Positions 17,719-29,464 of a DNA stretch of 64,000 nt are shown piece after piece. Source of the DNA: Microbispora rosea subsp. aerata. Its GTDB lineage: Bacteria > Actinomycetota > Actinomycetes > Streptosporangiales > Streptosporangiaceae. The stretch spans positions 1-64,000 of the forward strand of contig NZ_BMPY01000035.1 in assembly GCF_014647835.1 (NCBI RefSeq), read 5' to 3'. The notes below the pieces were generated by a model. The model did not search any database and was not told the origin of the DNA. It worked only from the letters and a program-made list of their open reading frames with translations. The position numbers and the translations under genes were made by a program. Each line of letters begins with the position of its first letter. Position 1 is the first letter of the stretch.

Positions 17719-18912
17719 ATGGACGACATGACGAGCGAGCAGGAGGGCGGGCTCCGGGAACGCATCGTGGGGATGGGCGCGGGGGCCGACGCCGTGCCGG
17801 CGAGGGAGCCGGCCACCGAGGACATGATCCTCAACATCGGCCCGCAGCACCCGTCCACCCACGGCGTGCTGCGGCTGCGGCTGGTCCTCGACGGCGAGCG
17901 CATCACGGCCGCCGAGCCGATCGTCGGCTACATGCACCGCGGCGCGGAGAAGCTCTTCGAGGTGCGCGACTACCGGCAGATCATCGTGCTCGCCAACCGG
18001 CACGACTGGCTGTCGGCGTTCGCCAACGAGCTGGGCGTCGTGCTCGCGGTCGAGCGCATGCTGGGCATGCAGCCCCCGCCCAGGGCGGTGTGGGCCAGGA
18101 CCCTGCTGGCCGAGCTCAACCGCGTGCTCAGCCACCTTATGTTCCTCGGCAGCTACCCCCTGGAGCTCGGCGCGATCACGCCGGTCTTCTACGCCTTCCG
18201 GGAGCGGGAGACCCTGCAGCACGTCATGGAGGAGATCTCCGGCGGCCGCATGCACTACATGTTCAACCGGGTGGGCGGGCTGAAGGAGGAGCTGCCCGCG
18301 GGCTGGCTCGACCGCGTCACCGCCGCCGTGGCGGCCGTGCGGCGGCGGCTGCCCGACATCGAGGAGCTGATCTGCGGCAACGAGATCTTCCTGGCCCGCA
18401 CGCGCGGCATCGGCGTGCTCGACCGCGACACGATCATGCAGTACGGCGTGAGCGGCCCGATCGCCCGTGCCTCGGGGGTCGACTTCGACCTGCGGCGCGA
18501 CGAGCCCTACCTCGCGTACGGCGAGCTGCCGGTGAAGGTCGTGACCCGGTCGGCCGGAGACTGCCAGGCCCGGTTCCAGGTGCTGCTCGAACAGGTCGAG
18601 GTCTCCCTCGACCTGGCCGACGCCTGCGTGGAGCGCCTGCGGCACCTGCCGCCGGGGCCGATCAACCAGCGGCTGCCTAAGGTGCTGAAGGTGCCCGAGG
18701 GCCACACGTACGCCTGGACGGAGAACCCGCTCGGGCTGAACGGCTACTACCTCGTGTCGCGGGGCGAGAAGACGCCGTGGCGGCTCAAGCTGCGCAGCGC
18801 CTCCTACAACAACATCCAGGTGCTGCGGGAGATGCTGCCGGGCAACCTGGTCTCCGACATGATCGCCATCCTCGGCTCGATGTTCTTCGTGGTCGGAGAC
18901 ATCGACAAGTAG
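17719..18912 (+). CDS. nuoD2: Orphan NADH-quinone oxidoreductase subunit D (NuoD2)
   Basis: A 397-residue NuoD-like protein, the 49-kDa hydrogenase-derived subunit that helps form the quinone site of complex I. Motifs are [44 protein letters not shown] and a C-terminal [17 protein letters not shown]. No other nuo gene is adjacent, so it is a second copy outside the main operon. The MidA-type methyltransferase 3 kb away is the family known to modify this subunit. SD is weak; ATG 17719 is assumed. It ends 5 bp from the convergent DUF3180 gene. Confidence 0.93.
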   Translation: MDDMTSEQEGGLRERIVGMGAGADAVPAREPATEDMILNIGPQHPSTHGVLRLRLVLDGERITAAEPIVGYMHRGAEKLFEVRDYRQIIVLANRHDWLSAFANELGVVLAVERMLGMQPPPRAVWARTLLAELNRVLSHLMFLGSYPLELGAITPVFYAFRERETLQHVMEEISGGRMHYMFNRVGGLKEELPAGWLDRVTAAVAAVRRRLPDIEELICGNEIFLARTRGIGVLDRDTIMQYGVSGPIARASGVDFDLRRDEPYLAYGELPVKVVTRSAGDCQARFQVLLEQVEVSLDLADACVERLRHLPPGPINQRLPKVLKVPEGHTYAWTENPLGLNGYYLVSRGEKTPWRLKLRSASYNNIQVLREMLPGNLVSDMIAILGSMFFVVGDIDK

Positions 18913-18917
18913 CCGCC

Positions 18918-19367
18918 TCACGCCTCCCCGGAGGGTTTGCCGGGCACCCGGCAGCAGTGCTCCAGGAACAGCGCCGCGCAGATCAGGATCACGCAGGCCA
19001 CGAACGAACCACCGCCGACCAGCGCGTCCTGGCGGGGCTTTTCCAGGTCGAGCAGATCGAGCACCCGCACCACGAAACCGGCGAAGACGCCGCCGAACGC
19101 CGCTCCGGCGTACGCCGTGGCCTTGGCCAGCGCCGCCAGGCGGGCGACGGCCAGCGGCTCCACGGGCTTGGTGCCGGGGCGGCGCAGGATCCTCGCCCGG
19201 GTCATCCAGCCGGTGTACGCCTCACCGATGGCCAGCAGCAGGGTGGTCGGGATCGCGGTCCACGGCAGGGTCGGCACCACGGAGTAGAACTGCCGCAGCA
19301 GGCCCCAGGTGAGCAGGGCGAACACGACCACCAGGCCGACGAGCACGCCGGGATTGCTGGGCTTCAC
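18918..19367 (-). CDS. DUF3180 membrane protein
   Basis: A 149-residue protein with hydrophobic spans near 8-24, 33-52, 88-106 and 121-138 and a basic loop between spans two and three (TRARILRRPGTKPVEP). This matches DUF3180, a family found in actinobacteria next to folK. No function is established. It closes the fol run, 18 bp after folK. Confidence 0.85.
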   Translation of the reverse strand: MKPSNPGVLVGLVVVFALLTWGLLRQFYSVVPTLPWTAIPTTLLLAIGEAYTGWMTRARILRRPGTKPVEPLAVARLAALAKATAYAGAAFGGVFAGFVVRVLDLLDLEKPRQDALVGGGSFVACVILICAALFLEHCCRVPGKPSGEA

Positions 19368-19385
19368 GCGGGGACTCCTCGTCGA

Positions 19386-19886
19386 TCAGACCGGGGGTTC
19401 GAGCACGAGGTCGGTGCGCAGCCGCACCCCGCTCTGGTCCAGGTCGGCCAGCAGGGACGCCACCGGGCCATGGCCGGGCAGCACCGCCGACGGGTCGGCC
19501 CGCGCCCACGGCACCAGGACGAACGCCCGCTCGTGCGCCCGGGGGTGCGGAAGCGTGAGGTCGGGGTCGTCCGAGACGAGCGACCCGACCGTGATCAGGT
19601 CGATGTCGAGCGTGCGCGGGCCCCAGCGCTCCTTGCGCTCGCGGCCGAAGGCGGTCTCGATGATCTGGGCGCGGTCGAGCAGCGTGCGGGGGTCGAGGAT
19701 GCTCTCGGCGACCACCACCGCGTTCAGGTACGGCCCCTGCTCGGGACCGCCCACCGGGTCGGTCTCGTAGATCGGCGACACGGCCACGAACGTGAGCCCG
19801 GGAGCGTCGAACAGCTCGTCGACGGCTCCCTGTAAGTTCTCCAGGCGGCGGCCGAGGTTGCTGCCGAGCGCGATCACGACCCTCAT
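19386..19886 (-). CDS. folK: 6-hydroxymethyl-7,8-dihydropterin pyrophosphokinase
   Basis: A 166-residue FolK transferring pyrophosphate from ATP to 6-hydroxymethyldihydropterin. VIALGSNLGRRLENLQ is the start motif, ERWGPRTLDIDLITVG the central metal and substrate motif, and LPHPRAHERAFVLVPW the third. Its ATG overlaps the folB stop (ATGA), so the two are translationally coupled. Confidence 0.97.
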   Translation of the reverse strand: MRVVIALGSNLGRRLENLQGAVDELFDAPGLTFVAVSPIYETDPVGGPEQGPYLNAVVVAESILDPRTLLDRAQIIETAFGRERKERWGPRTLDIDLITVGSLVSDDPDLTLPHPRAHERAFVLVPWARADPSAVLPGHGPVASLLADLDQSGVRLRTDLVLEPPV

Positions 19887-20248
19887 GCGCGGCCCCTTCT
19901 GATCGTCACCACCACGTCGTCGAACGGCAGCGGGATGGGCGCCGCCGGTTTGTGCACGCTGACCTCCGCCTCCTCGACCCGCTCGTGGGCCAGGCAGGCC
20001 GCCGCGAGCCGCTCGGCGAGGGTCTCGATAAGGTTGACCGGCTCGCCCTCCACGATGCGGACCAGCTCGGCCGCCAGCGCCCCGTAGTCGACGGTGAGGG
20101 TCAGGTCGTCGGCCGCCGCGGCCGGGGCGGTGTCGAACCGCAGGGTCACGTCGACCACGAACTCCTGGCCCAGCTCACGCTCGGCGGGCAGGCAGCCGTG
20201 CCTGCCCCGCGCCCGCAGGCCGGTCAGCCGCACCGTGTCCCGGGTCAA
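19883..20248 (-). CDS. folB: Dihydroneopterin aldolase
   Basis: A 121-residue FolB converting dihydroneopterin to 6-hydroxymethyldihydropterin. LTGLRARGRHGCLPAERELG holds the catalytic region, TVDYGALA and LIETLAERLA (catalytic Glu) follow, and VSVHKPAAPIP carries the family lysine. The TTG at 20248 overlaps the upstream stop codon (TTGA) and has GGAGGA 9 bases before it, so translation is coupled on both sides. Confidence 0.95.
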   Translation of the reverse strand: MTRDTVRLTGLRARGRHGCLPAERELGQEFVVDVTLRFDTAPAAAADDLTLTVDYGALAAELVRIVEGEPVNLIETLAERLAAACLAHERVEEAEVSVHKPAAPIPLPFDDVVVTIRRGRA

Positions 20249-20688
20249 CGCTCCTGCTCCTCCTCGTCGTCGTCGCTCTGGAGGACCGGTGAGCCGTGGT
20301 AGAGCCACAGCCGCCACTCGGTCCCGGTCCGCACGTACGTGCTCGACGCGACGACCCGGCCGGCCGCGAAGCCCGGCTCGTCGGTGTCGGCGGCCGTGAG
20401 GATGTTCTCCGCGCAGGTGACCACGGCGACGTCCCCGATCACGGTCGTCTGCACGTCGGTCAGCACGAACTGGATGTACGGCGTGTTGGCCATGATGAGC
20501 GCCCACGAGCGCAGCACCTCCGACCGCCCGGTCAGCATCGGCCAGCCGGGGTGGACGCACATCGCCGGACGTCCCGGGACGTCGTCGACCCAGATCTCCG
20601 ACATCCGGTCGAGGTCGCCGCTCTCGATGGCGTTGTAGAACGCCTGGTTCAGCTCCTCGATGTCCTTCATCGGCGTCCCCGTCGGCAT
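20245..20688 (-). CDS. NTF2-like / SnoaL-type protein inside the fol operon
   Basis: A 147-residue alpha+beta barrel protein of the NTF2-like superfamily: ELNQAFYNAIESGDLDRMSE, WVDDVPGRPAMCVHPGW, then strands ending in TEWRLWLYHGSPVL and a very acidic tail (SDDDEEEQER). It sits between folP and folB with 4-bp spacing or overlap on both sides, so it is made with folate enzymes. No folate step is assigned to it; a helper or binding role is an inference. Confidence 0.85.
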   Translation of the reverse strand: MPTGTPMKDIEELNQAFYNAIESGDLDRMSEIWVDDVPGRPAMCVHPGWPMLTGRSEVLRSWALIMANTPYIQFVLTDVQTTVIGDVAVVTCAENILTAADTDEPGFAAGRVVASSTYVRTGTEWRLWLYHGSPVLQSDDDEEEQER

Positions 20689-20692
20689 GTCG

Positions 20693-21565
20693 TCACCGGC
20701 CCTCGTCAGCGTGTGGCACGGCTGCCGCGCGCCACGCGGCGGCCACGCGCACCGCGTCGGCGTTCGGCCGCACGCTGTGCACCCGCACGCACCACGCGCC
20801 GGCCTGCGCCGCGAGCGCGGTGACGGCCAGTGTGGCGTCGTCGCAGTCGTCGAACGGCCGGGGCTCGCCGTCCGGCCCCGCCAGCAGGCGGCCGAGGAAA
20901 CGCTTCCGCGACGCCCCGATCAGCAGCGGGCGGCCGAGATCGCTCAGCTCGGCGATGCCGGCGAGCAGGGCCCAGTTGTGCTCGGCATTCTTGGAGAATC
21001 CGAGGCCGGGGTCGAGCACGATCTGCTCCTCCCGCACGCCCTCGGCGAGCACGGAGTCGACCCGCTTGCGCAGCTCCTCCGCCACCTCGGTCAGAACGTC
21101 ACTGTAGATGGCCCTGCTGTCCATGTCGCGGCTGTGCCCACGCCAGTGCATCACGACGTACGGCACGCCGGTGGCGGCCACCACCCGCGGCATCGCCGGG
21201 TCGGCCAGGCCGCCGCTCACGTCGTTGACCAGCTTCGCCCCCGCGGCGACGGCGGCCTCGGCCACCTCCGCGCGCATGGTGTCGACGCTGACCGTCACAC
21301 CCTCCTGGCTGAGCACGCGGATCACCGGTTCCACCCGGCGCAGCTCCTCCTCCAGCGAGACCCGTGCCGCGCCGGGGCGGGTGGACTCCCCGCCCACGTC
21401 CACGATGTCGGCGCCCTCGGCCACCAGGTCGAGGCCGTGCCGGATCGCGACGTCGGCGTCGAACCACTGCCCGCCGTCGGAGAAGGAGTCGGGGGTCACG
21501 TTGACCACGCCCATGACCAGACAGCGCCCGGACTCGGGCATACCGGGCACTCTTGCTGTGGTCAT
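20693..21565 (-). CDS. folP: Dihydropteroate synthase
   Basis: A 290-residue FolP condensing the pterin pyrophosphate with p-aminobenzoate; the sulfonamide target. MGVVNVTPDSFSDGGQW, DVGGESTRPGAARVS, KLVNDVSGG and LDPGLGFSKNAEHNW are the pterin and phosphate motifs, and IGASRKRFLG carries the KR pair. The ATG at 21565 has no SD but TAGTCT sits 7 bases upstream, so a leaderless start or an internal promoter is possible. folE is 70 bp upstream. Confidence 0.96.
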   Translation of the reverse strand: MTTARVPGMPESGRCLVMGVVNVTPDSFSDGGQWFDADVAIRHGLDLVAEGADIVDVGGESTRPGAARVSLEEELRRVEPVIRVLSQEGVTVSVDTMRAEVAEAAVAAGAKLVNDVSGGLADPAMPRVVAATGVPYVVMHWRGHSRDMDSRAIYSDVLTEVAEELRKRVDSVLAEGVREEQIVLDPGLGFSKNAEHNWALLAGIAELSDLGRPLLIGASRKRFLGRLLAGPDGEPRPFDDCDDATLAVTALAAQAGAWCVRVHSVRPNADAVRVAAAWRAAAVPHADEGR

Positions 21566-21635
21566 GGGGTCAAGACTAGTGCCCCCGGACTCGGTGCCCG
21601 TCGGGCAGGAGCGCCGTCCCAACGGGCCGCCGCGC

Positions 21636-22232
21636 TCAGCCGCGCAGGATCAGCGACATGGCCTCGGCCCGGGTCGCCTCGCTGGTGCGGAAGTCACCCC
21701 GGACCGCCGACGTGATCGTCTTGGCGCCGGGCTTGCGCACGCCGCGCATGGTCATGCACATGTGCTCGGCCTCGATGACCACGATCACCCCGCGCGGCTC
21801 CAGCACCTGCATCAGGCCGTCGGCGATCTGCGAGGTCATCCGCTCCTGGACCTGCGGCCTGCGGGCGTAGACGTCCACCAGCCTGGCCAGCTTGGACAGG
21901 CCGGTGATGCGTCCCTTCTCGTTCGGGGTGTAGCCGATGTGGGCCACGCCGTGGAACGGGAGCAGATGGTGCTCGCAGGTGGACATCACCTCGATGTCCT
22001 TGACGAGCACCATCTCGTCGTGGTCGGCGTCGAACATCGTGGTCAGCGCGTCCTCGGGCCGCTGGCCCAGGCCGGCGAACTGCTCGGCGAACGCCCGCGC
22101 CACCCGGGCCGGGGTGTCCCGGAGCCCGTCGCGATCGGGGTCCTCCCCGATCGCGAACAGGATCTCCCTGACGGCCTTCTCGATGCGCTCGTGGTCGAAG
22201 CCGGGGGGCGGCCCCACCATGGGTTCGGCCAT
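21636..22232 (-). CDS. folE: GTP cyclohydrolase I
   Basis: A 198-residue FolE, the first step of folate synthesis from GTP. The zinc cysteine and histidines are in [12 protein letters not shown] and [33 protein letters not shown] is the conserved central helix. It starts 2 bp past the ftsH stop with GAGG 7 bases upstream, so it is in the ftsH transcript. Confidence 0.97.
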   Translation of the reverse strand: MAEPMVGPPPGFDHERIEKAVREILFAIGEDPDRDGLRDTPARVARAFAEQFAGLGQRPEDALTTMFDADHDEMVLVKDIEVMSTCEHHLLPFHGVAHIGYTPNEKGRITGLSKLARLVDVYARRPQVQERMTSQIADGLMQVLEPRGVIVVIEAEHMCMTMRGVRKPGAKTITSAVRGDFRTSEATRAEAMSLILRG

Positions 22233-22234
22233 CG

Positions 22235-24244
<2,010 letters not shown>

Positions 24245-24290
24245 CCGTTGCGGAACCCCGGCGGGCCCGTCCCTTCCTGACCAAGGCCTG

Positions 24291-24308
24291 CCCCGGGAAA
24301 TCCCGGGG
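24291..24308. other. Hairpin in the ftsH leader
   Basis: CCCCGGGA, a 2-base loop and TCCCGGGG form an 8-bp stem 47-64 bases upstream of the ftsH ATG. It could end the hpt transcript or affect ftsH leader folding. I see no other structure in the 266-bp hpt-ftsH spacer. Confidence 0.4.
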
Positions 24309-24511
24309 TCGCGGCATCCCTTACCGCTCCTTCTGGCTACCGCGGGGCGGCCGAGCGGCCTCCCACGGATATCCGAAGGTACACCCGGCGACCGCGTCGG
24401 GTAACTGCCCGAGCGGCTCCGGCTTTGCCATTCCAACGTACGTCAGCCAACCTCGTGTTCCCCGACCTGGCGGCCAATAACGCACGATTCGAGGGGCACT
24501 TCGCTAAGGGC

Positions 24512-25069
24512 TTACTCCCCTCCGTACACATGAGGCGCAAGAGTCCCGATGAACGGCAGGTTGCGATACCGCTCCGCGTAATCGAGCCCGTACCCGATGA
24601 CGAACTCGTTGGGGATGTCGAAACCGACGTAGCGGACGTCCAGCTCGACCTTGACCGCGTCCGGCTTGCGCAGCAGGGTGCAGATCTCCACGGAGGCCGG
24701 GTTGCGCGACTTCAGGTTGTTCATCAGCCACGAAAGGGTCAGCCCGGAATCAATGATGTCCTCGACCACCAGCACGTGCCGTCCGGCGATGTCGGTGTCG
24801 AGGTCCTTCAGGACCCGCACCACGCCGGACGACTTGGTGCCCGCGCCGTACGAGGAGACGGCCATCCAGTCCATCTGCACGGGCACGTGCAGGGCGCGGG
24901 CGAGGTCGGCCATGACCATGACCGCCCCCTTGAGCACGCCGACGATTAACAGGTCCTTGCCGTCGTAGTCGGCGTCGATCCGACCCGCCAGCTCCTTGAT
25001 CTTCTCCTGAAGCTGTTGCTCGGAGATGAGGACACTGGAGAGGTCCTTGCCCATGTCGGCTGCGTCCAC
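24512..25069 (-). CDS. hpt: Hypoxanthine phosphoribosyltransferase
   Basis: A 185-residue purine salvage enzyme forming IMP/GMP from PRPP. The PRPP loop is [17 protein letters not shown], the N-terminal [16 protein letters not shown] and [19 protein letters not shown] are family motifs. GTG 25069 has AAGGA upstream; an ATG five codons in is an alternative. The order tilS-hpt-ftsH is widely conserved. Confidence 0.96.
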   Translation of the reverse strand: MDAADMGKDLSSVLISEQQLQEKIKELAGRIDADYDGKDLLIVGVLKGAVMVMADLARALHVPVQMDWMAVSSYGAGTKSSGVVRVLKDLDTDIAGRHVLVVEDIIDSGLTLSWLMNNLKSRNPASVEICTLLRKPDAVKVELDVRYVGFDIPNEFVIGYGLDYAERYRNLPFIGTLAPHVYGGE

Positions 25070-25081
25070 CTGGGGTTTTCC

Positions 25082-26074
25082 TTACGCGAGCGAGAGGTTG
25101 TCCACGGCGAAGACAAGGGTGCCACAGCGTCTGACCACTCCAACCCCCCCGGGTAGGTCGACCCCCTTCTGCCCGTGCCAGCCGGTCACCAGCCGTTCGA
25201 CCGCCTCGATGTGCACCGCCGCGAGCGCGGCGGCGTTCGCCCCGGCCTCGACGGCCGCCCGCTGGATGACCCGCCGCCGCACCGCCCCCGGCACGCCCGC
25301 CAGCACGGACACGTCCAGCTCCCCGCCGGGGCCCCGCGACCGCGCGTGGACGGCCCGCGCCCACTCGTCCAGGGCGTCGGCGTCGTCCCGGCACAGCCGC
25401 GCCGTGCGGGCCAGCGCCTCGGCGACCCCCGGCCCCAGCGCGGCCTCCAGGGCCGGGAGGGCGTCGCGCCGCACCCGGACTCTGGTGTACGCGGGATCGT
25501 CGTTGTGCGGGTCGTCCCAGGGCCGCAGGCCGAGGGCGGCGCACGCCTGCCTGGTCCGCTCGCGGCCGAGCCCCAGCAGGGGCCGCCGGTAGATCCCGGA
25601 GACCTCCGCCATGCCGGACAGCGACCGGGTGCCGCTGCCGCGGGCCAGCCGCAGCAGCACGGTCTCCGCCTGGTCGTCGCGCGTGTGGCCGAGCAGGACC
25701 GCCGCGGCGCCCAGCCTGTCGGCCGCGGCCGACAGCGCGGCGTAGCGGGCGTCGCGCGCCGCGGCCTCGGGTCCCCCGGCCGTGCCGACCGTGACGGTCA
25801 GCGCCTCGGCCGGGTCGAGACCGAGCGAGGACGCGAGCCGTACGACGTCGCGGGCCCGCTCGGCCGAGCCCTCCTGCAGGCCGTGGTCGACGGTCAGCAG
25901 CCCGGCGCGCAAACCGAGGCGCGGGGCCGCGAAAGCCGTGGCCGCCGCCAGCGCAAGCGAGTCGGCGCCGCCGCTGCAGGCCACGAGGACGAGCGCGCCC
26001 TTCTCCCCGGCGAGGTCCGCGAGCGACAGCCGTACGGCGCGGCGGACGTCGGCGACGGCGGGATGCGGGCCCAT
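25082..26074 (-). CDS. tilS: tRNA(Ile)-lysidine synthase
   Basis: A 330-residue TilS that modifies C34 of tRNA-Ile(CAU) to lysidine. The PP-loop [15 protein letters not shown] binds [16 protein letters not shown] and [20 protein letters not shown] are N-type ATPase motifs, followed by [12 protein letters not shown]. The C-terminal part is short, as in other actinobacteria. The ATG at 26074 gives the usual length. It ends 12 bp before hpt. Confidence 0.95.
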   Translation of the reverse strand: MGPHPAVADVRRAVRLSLADLAGEKGALVLVACSGGADSLALAAATAFAAPRLGLRAGLLTVDHGLQEGSAERARDVVRLASSLGLDPAEALTVTVGTAGGPEAAARDARYAALSAAADRLGAAAVLLGHTRDDQAETVLLRLARGSGTRSLSGMAEVSGIYRRPLLGLGRERTRQACAALGLRPWDDPHNDDPAYTRVRVRRDALPALEAALGPGVAEALARTARLCRDDADALDEWARAVHARSRGPGGELDVSVLAGVPGAVRRRVIQRAAVEAGANAAALAAVHIEAVERLVTGWHGQKGVDLPGGVGVVRRCGTLVFAVDNLSLA

Positions 26075-26369
26075 GCGGCCATTGTGGCGGCGCCGCGACC
26101 GGACCGGGTAACGGCCCCGGCCGCCAGGTGCCATTCCTCGCGTGTCACCCGATCAAGGCCCCTCGGCCTGCGGCGTGCGTGCCGTACGCACGGGGACGCT
26201 CTCCTCGGCCCAGTCCGTCGCCGCCGGTCGCGGAGCACCGATGCGGCTTGCCGTCGGCGCCGATGAAGAACACCTTGCGCATCGTGTGACGGCCCCGCGG
26301 ATCGCGAGAACGCGCGGGCCAGCCGGGGTGCCCCGCCGCGTCCCCGCCCGGGTCACGCCGGGCCCGCGA

Positions 26370-27419
26370 TCACGAGGCGGTGAGGACGCGGGACATCCAG
26401 GCGTGCGGATCGGCGATCTCGCCGCGGTCGGGCAGGGTCTCGGGCGAGGTCCAGACCTTGTTGAACGCCTCCATGCCCGCCTCGTCCACGACGGTCCGGA
26501 CGAAGCGGGAGCCCTCGGCGTACTGCTTCATCTTCAGCTCGATGCCGAGCAGCCGGCGGACGAGCTGGTCCAGGCGCGAGCCGCCCTCGCGGCGGCGCTG
26601 GAACTTGGCGCGGATCTCCGCGACCGACGGCACGACGGACGGGCCCACCGCGTCCATGACGTAGTCGCCGTGGCCCTCCACCAGCGTCATCACGGCCGTC
26701 ACCCGGTCGAGCACGGCCTTCTGCTCGGGCGTCTGGATGGCCTCGATGAGGTTGCCCTCGCCGCCCCTGAAGGCGTCGGCCACGGCGTCGGAGGCGGCGC
26801 GCAAGCGCTCCAGCAGGGTCGCCAGGTCCATCTCGGACGCGAGGAGAAACTCGGTCATCTGGGTGCGGACGTACTCGCGCAGCCAGGGGACGCCGGTGAA
26901 CTGCACCCGGTGAGTCTCCTCGTGCAGGCACACCCACAGGCGGAAGTCGCGGGGATCGACGCCCAGCTCGCGCTCGGCGTGCACGATGTTGGGCGCCACC
27001 AGCGTCAGGCGGCCCGTCGGGGCGTTGCCCGAGGGGTCGGGCGGGAGGAACAGCTCATACTGCCCGAGCACCCGGGAGGCGAGGAAGGCCAGCACCGCGC
27101 CGACCTCGAGGCCGGTGATGCGCGAGCCGACCGCGCCGACGACCGGCGGCACGTTCGACATCTTCCGCGTCAGCGGTTCGAGCACCACCCGGAAGCCGTC
27201 CACGTTGGCGCGGATCCACCCCGGGCGATCGACCACGGTCGCCGCCTCCGGCGTCGCCGAGTCGATGCGGGTGAACTCCCGTACGTGCCCCTCGGCGTCC
27301 CGCGACAGCCGCCGCAGTTCGAGGACCGCCTGCCTGGCCTCCTCGCGGCTCACCTGAGGACCGGGCCGTACGAGACGCACTCCGGTCGCGACGGCCAAAT
27401 CCCAGTCGATCACCTGCAT
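26370..27419 (-). CDS. Zinc-dependent metalloprotease (DUF2342 family)
   Basis: A 349-residue protein of the actinobacterial DUF2342 family, sometimes labelled F420-biosynthesis-associated. The metal motif HEETH is in LWVCLHEETHRVQFTG. Also seen are MQVIDWDLAVATG at the start, PNIVHAERELGVDP and VMTLVEGHGDYVMDAVG with a possible third ligand. Substrate unknown. It lies between dacB (57 bp) and tilS, a conserved order. A 295-bp spacer separates it from tilS. Confidence 0.88.
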   Translation of the reverse strand: MQVIDWDLAVATGVRLVRPGPQVSREEARQAVLELRRLSRDAEGHVREFTRIDSATPEAATVVDRPGWIRANVDGFRVVLEPLTRKMSNVPPVVGAVGSRITGLEVGAVLAFLASRVLGQYELFLPPDPSGNAPTGRLTLVAPNIVHAERELGVDPRDFRLWVCLHEETHRVQFTGVPWLREYVRTQMTEFLLASEMDLATLLERLRAASDAVADAFRGGEGNLIEAIQTPEQKAVLDRVTAVMTLVEGHGDYVMDAVGPSVVPSVAEIRAKFQRRREGGSRLDQLVRRLLGIELKMKQYAEGSRFVRTVVDEAGMEAFNKVWTSPETLPDRGEIADPHAWMSRVLTAS

Positions 27420-27476
27420 ACCCACCACCGTACGTTCTTCGACTTCTCGCCGCGCATGCAGGCGCAATTCAACACG

Positions 27477-28859
27477 TCAGCTCTGGGAGACGATCGTGGC
27501 CATCTTGTCGAGGGCGGCGATCGCCTCCAGCGGGTTGGCCACCTGGTCGGCCATGAACGCGAAGGTCAGCAACCGGCCGTTGGATGTGTACGCGATGCCC
27601 GCCAGGGTGTTCACCCCGTTCAGAGTGCCCGTCTTCGCCCGCACCAATCCGGCACCGGCCTTCGAATCGGACTTCCCATAGCGGTCGCTGAGAGTTCCGG
27701 TGAAGCCCGCGACGGGCAGGCCGCTGATCAGCGAGTGCAGCTCCGGATGGTCGGGCGACGCCGCCACGGCCAGGATGCGGGCGAGAGCCGTCGGCGTGAT
27801 CCGGTTCTTGGTGGACAGGCCGCTGCCGTCGTGGACCTCGACGCCGCCGGTCACACCGAGACGGGTCAGCTCGCGCCGGACCGCCGCGGGCACGCCCTCG
27901 AAGCTGTGCGGGAGACCCCCCTTGATCGCGGCGTGGCGGGCGAGCGCCTCGGCGAGGTCGTTGTCACTGTGGGTGAGCATCCGCTCCACGAGCGCGTAGA
28001 TCGGGCCGGACTCCACCCGGGCCAGCTCCTGCGCGGTGGGCGCCGCCTTGGCCGTGCCGACCTCCTTGCCCACCTTGATGCCGTTCTTCCTGAGCAGCGC
28101 GGCGAACGCGTCGGCGGTGGCCCGCGCCGGGTCCGGGTAGCGGGCGCCGTTCCGCGCCCGGCCCTCGTCCATCGTGAGCGCGCTCACCGGGGCGACGCTG
28201 CCCTCCGGGATGTACGTCGGCTTCCAGCCCGGCGCCGTACGCGGCCCGGTGAACAGGGAGGCGTCGTACGAGAGCGTGACCGAGGTGATCTTGGCCGCCT
28301 TGAGCGCCTTGGCCGTGCTCGACGCCAGCCGGGCGAGCGACGCGGGCCGCGGATAGATCTTCTGCTGCTCCGCGGCGCTGGTGGCCGGGCCGGCCAGGGT
28401 CGGGTCGCCGCCCCCGACCAGGATGATCGACGTGGCGGAGGCCCCCCGTACGACCCGGGTGGCCAGGCGGGCGTCCGGCCCCATCGCGGCCAGTACGGTG
28501 AGCCCGGTGACGACCTTGGTGGTGGAGGCCGGGGTGATGGCGGTGCCCGAGCGGCCGTCGAATATCGGGGTTCCCGTGACGGCGTCGAGCACGATCCCGG
28601 CCACGCTCCTCCCGAGGGCGGGGTCACCCATGGCATCGGCGAGCCTGGCGGCCAAAGTACCCTTGGCGGGGAGAGCCCCGTCCCCCGCCGCGGCCAGAAC
28701 CGGACCCGCGGTCACCAGGGGGACCGGGGTCGGCTTCGGGGACGCGACCGGAGCCGGGGTCTTGTCGGCGTCTTGGGTGATCACGTAAATACCCGCGAGG
28801 ACGACGAAGATCTGCAGCAGGGCGAGGGTGGCCACCACCATCCACCGCTCACGTCGCAC
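27477..28859 (-). CDS. dacB: PBP4-type D-alanyl-D-alanine carboxypeptidase/endopeptidase
   Basis: A 460-residue class C penicillin-binding protein acting on the exported wall. A signal anchor (about 7-27) is followed by a proline-rich linker, then the three active-site motifs STTK (112-115), SDN in LTHSDNDLAEAL and KTG in VRAKTGTLNG. The domain interrupted between motifs one and two is normal for PBP4. Two adjacent GTG codons follow GAGGG; the second is used here. It diverges from ppa across 89 bp. Confidence 0.93.
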   Translation of the reverse strand: MRRERWMVVATLALLQIFVVLAGIYVITQDADKTPAPVASPKPTPVPLVTAGPVLAAAGDGALPAKGTLAARLADAMGDPALGRSVAGIVLDAVTGTPIFDGRSGTAITPASTTKVVTGLTVLAAMGPDARLATRVVRGASATSIILVGGGDPTLAGPATSAAEQQKIYPRPASLARLASSTAKALKAAKITSVTLSYDASLFTGPRTAPGWKPTYIPEGSVAPVSALTMDEGRARNGARYPDPARATADAFAALLRKNGIKVGKEVGTAKAAPTAQELARVESGPIYALVERMLTHSDNDLAEALARHAAIKGGLPHSFEGVPAAVRRELTRLGVTGGVEVHDGSGLSTKNRITPTALARILAVAASPDHPELHSLISGLPVAGFTGTLSDRYGKSDSKAGAGLVRAKTGTLNGVNTLAGIAYTSNGRLLTFAFMADQVANPLEAIAALDKMATIVSQS

Positions 28860-28948
28860 CACTACACCCTCACTTCGCGCCAACCTTGACCACGCCTACG
28901 AGACACTAACGCCAGCCCGGGAGACCGGGGACTCATGCGGAGGAACGA

Positions 28949-29452
28949 GTGGAGTTCGACGTTGTCGTTGAGATTCCCAAGGGACAACGGAACAAGTACG
29001 AGGTTGACCACAAAACCGGCCGCATACGTCTGGACCGCCTGCTTTTCACGTCGACCCAGTACCCCGCCGACTACGGATTCATCGAGGACACCCTCGGGGA
29101 GGACGGCGACCCGCTCGACGCGCTCGTGTTGCTCCAGGAACCGACCTTCCCCGGCTGCCTGATCCGGTGCCGCGCGGTCGGGATGTTCCGGATGACCGAC
29201 GAGAAGGGCGGTGACGACAAGGTCCTGTGCGTCCCGGCGACTGATCCGCGGATGGAGCACATCCGTGACATCCATCACGTCGCCGAGTTCGACCGGCTGG
29301 AGATCCAGCACTTCTTCGAGGTCTACAAGGACCTTGAGCCCGGCAAGTCGGTCGAGGGCGCCAACTGGGTCGGCCGCACCGAGGCCGAGGCGGAGATCCG
29401 CGCCAGCATCGAGCGCTTCCAGGAGGCCGAGCACCAGGGCGAGGAGCACTGA
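28949..29452 (+). CDS. ppa: Inorganic pyrophosphatase
   Basis: A 167-residue family I soluble pyrophosphatase that pulls biosynthetic reactions forward. [40 protein letters not shown] (metal-binding aspartates) and the C-terminal region are typical. GTG start with GGAGG five bases upstream. It converges on the second NlpC/P60 gene with a 12-bp gap. Confidence 0.97.
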   Translation: MEFDVVVEIPKGQRNKYEVDHKTGRIRLDRLLFTSTQYPADYGFIEDTLGEDGDPLDALVLLQEPTFPGCLIRCRAVGMFRMTDEKGGDDKVLCVPATDPRMEHIRDIHHVAEFDRLEIQHFFEVYKDLEPGKSVEGANWVGRTEAEAEIRASIERFQEAEHQGEEH

Positions 29453-29464
29453 GCCGGGAACGGA

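Noticed and set aside
26142-28889. Plus-strand open frame of about 900 codons
   Set aside because: Antisense of the metalloprotease and dacB genes.
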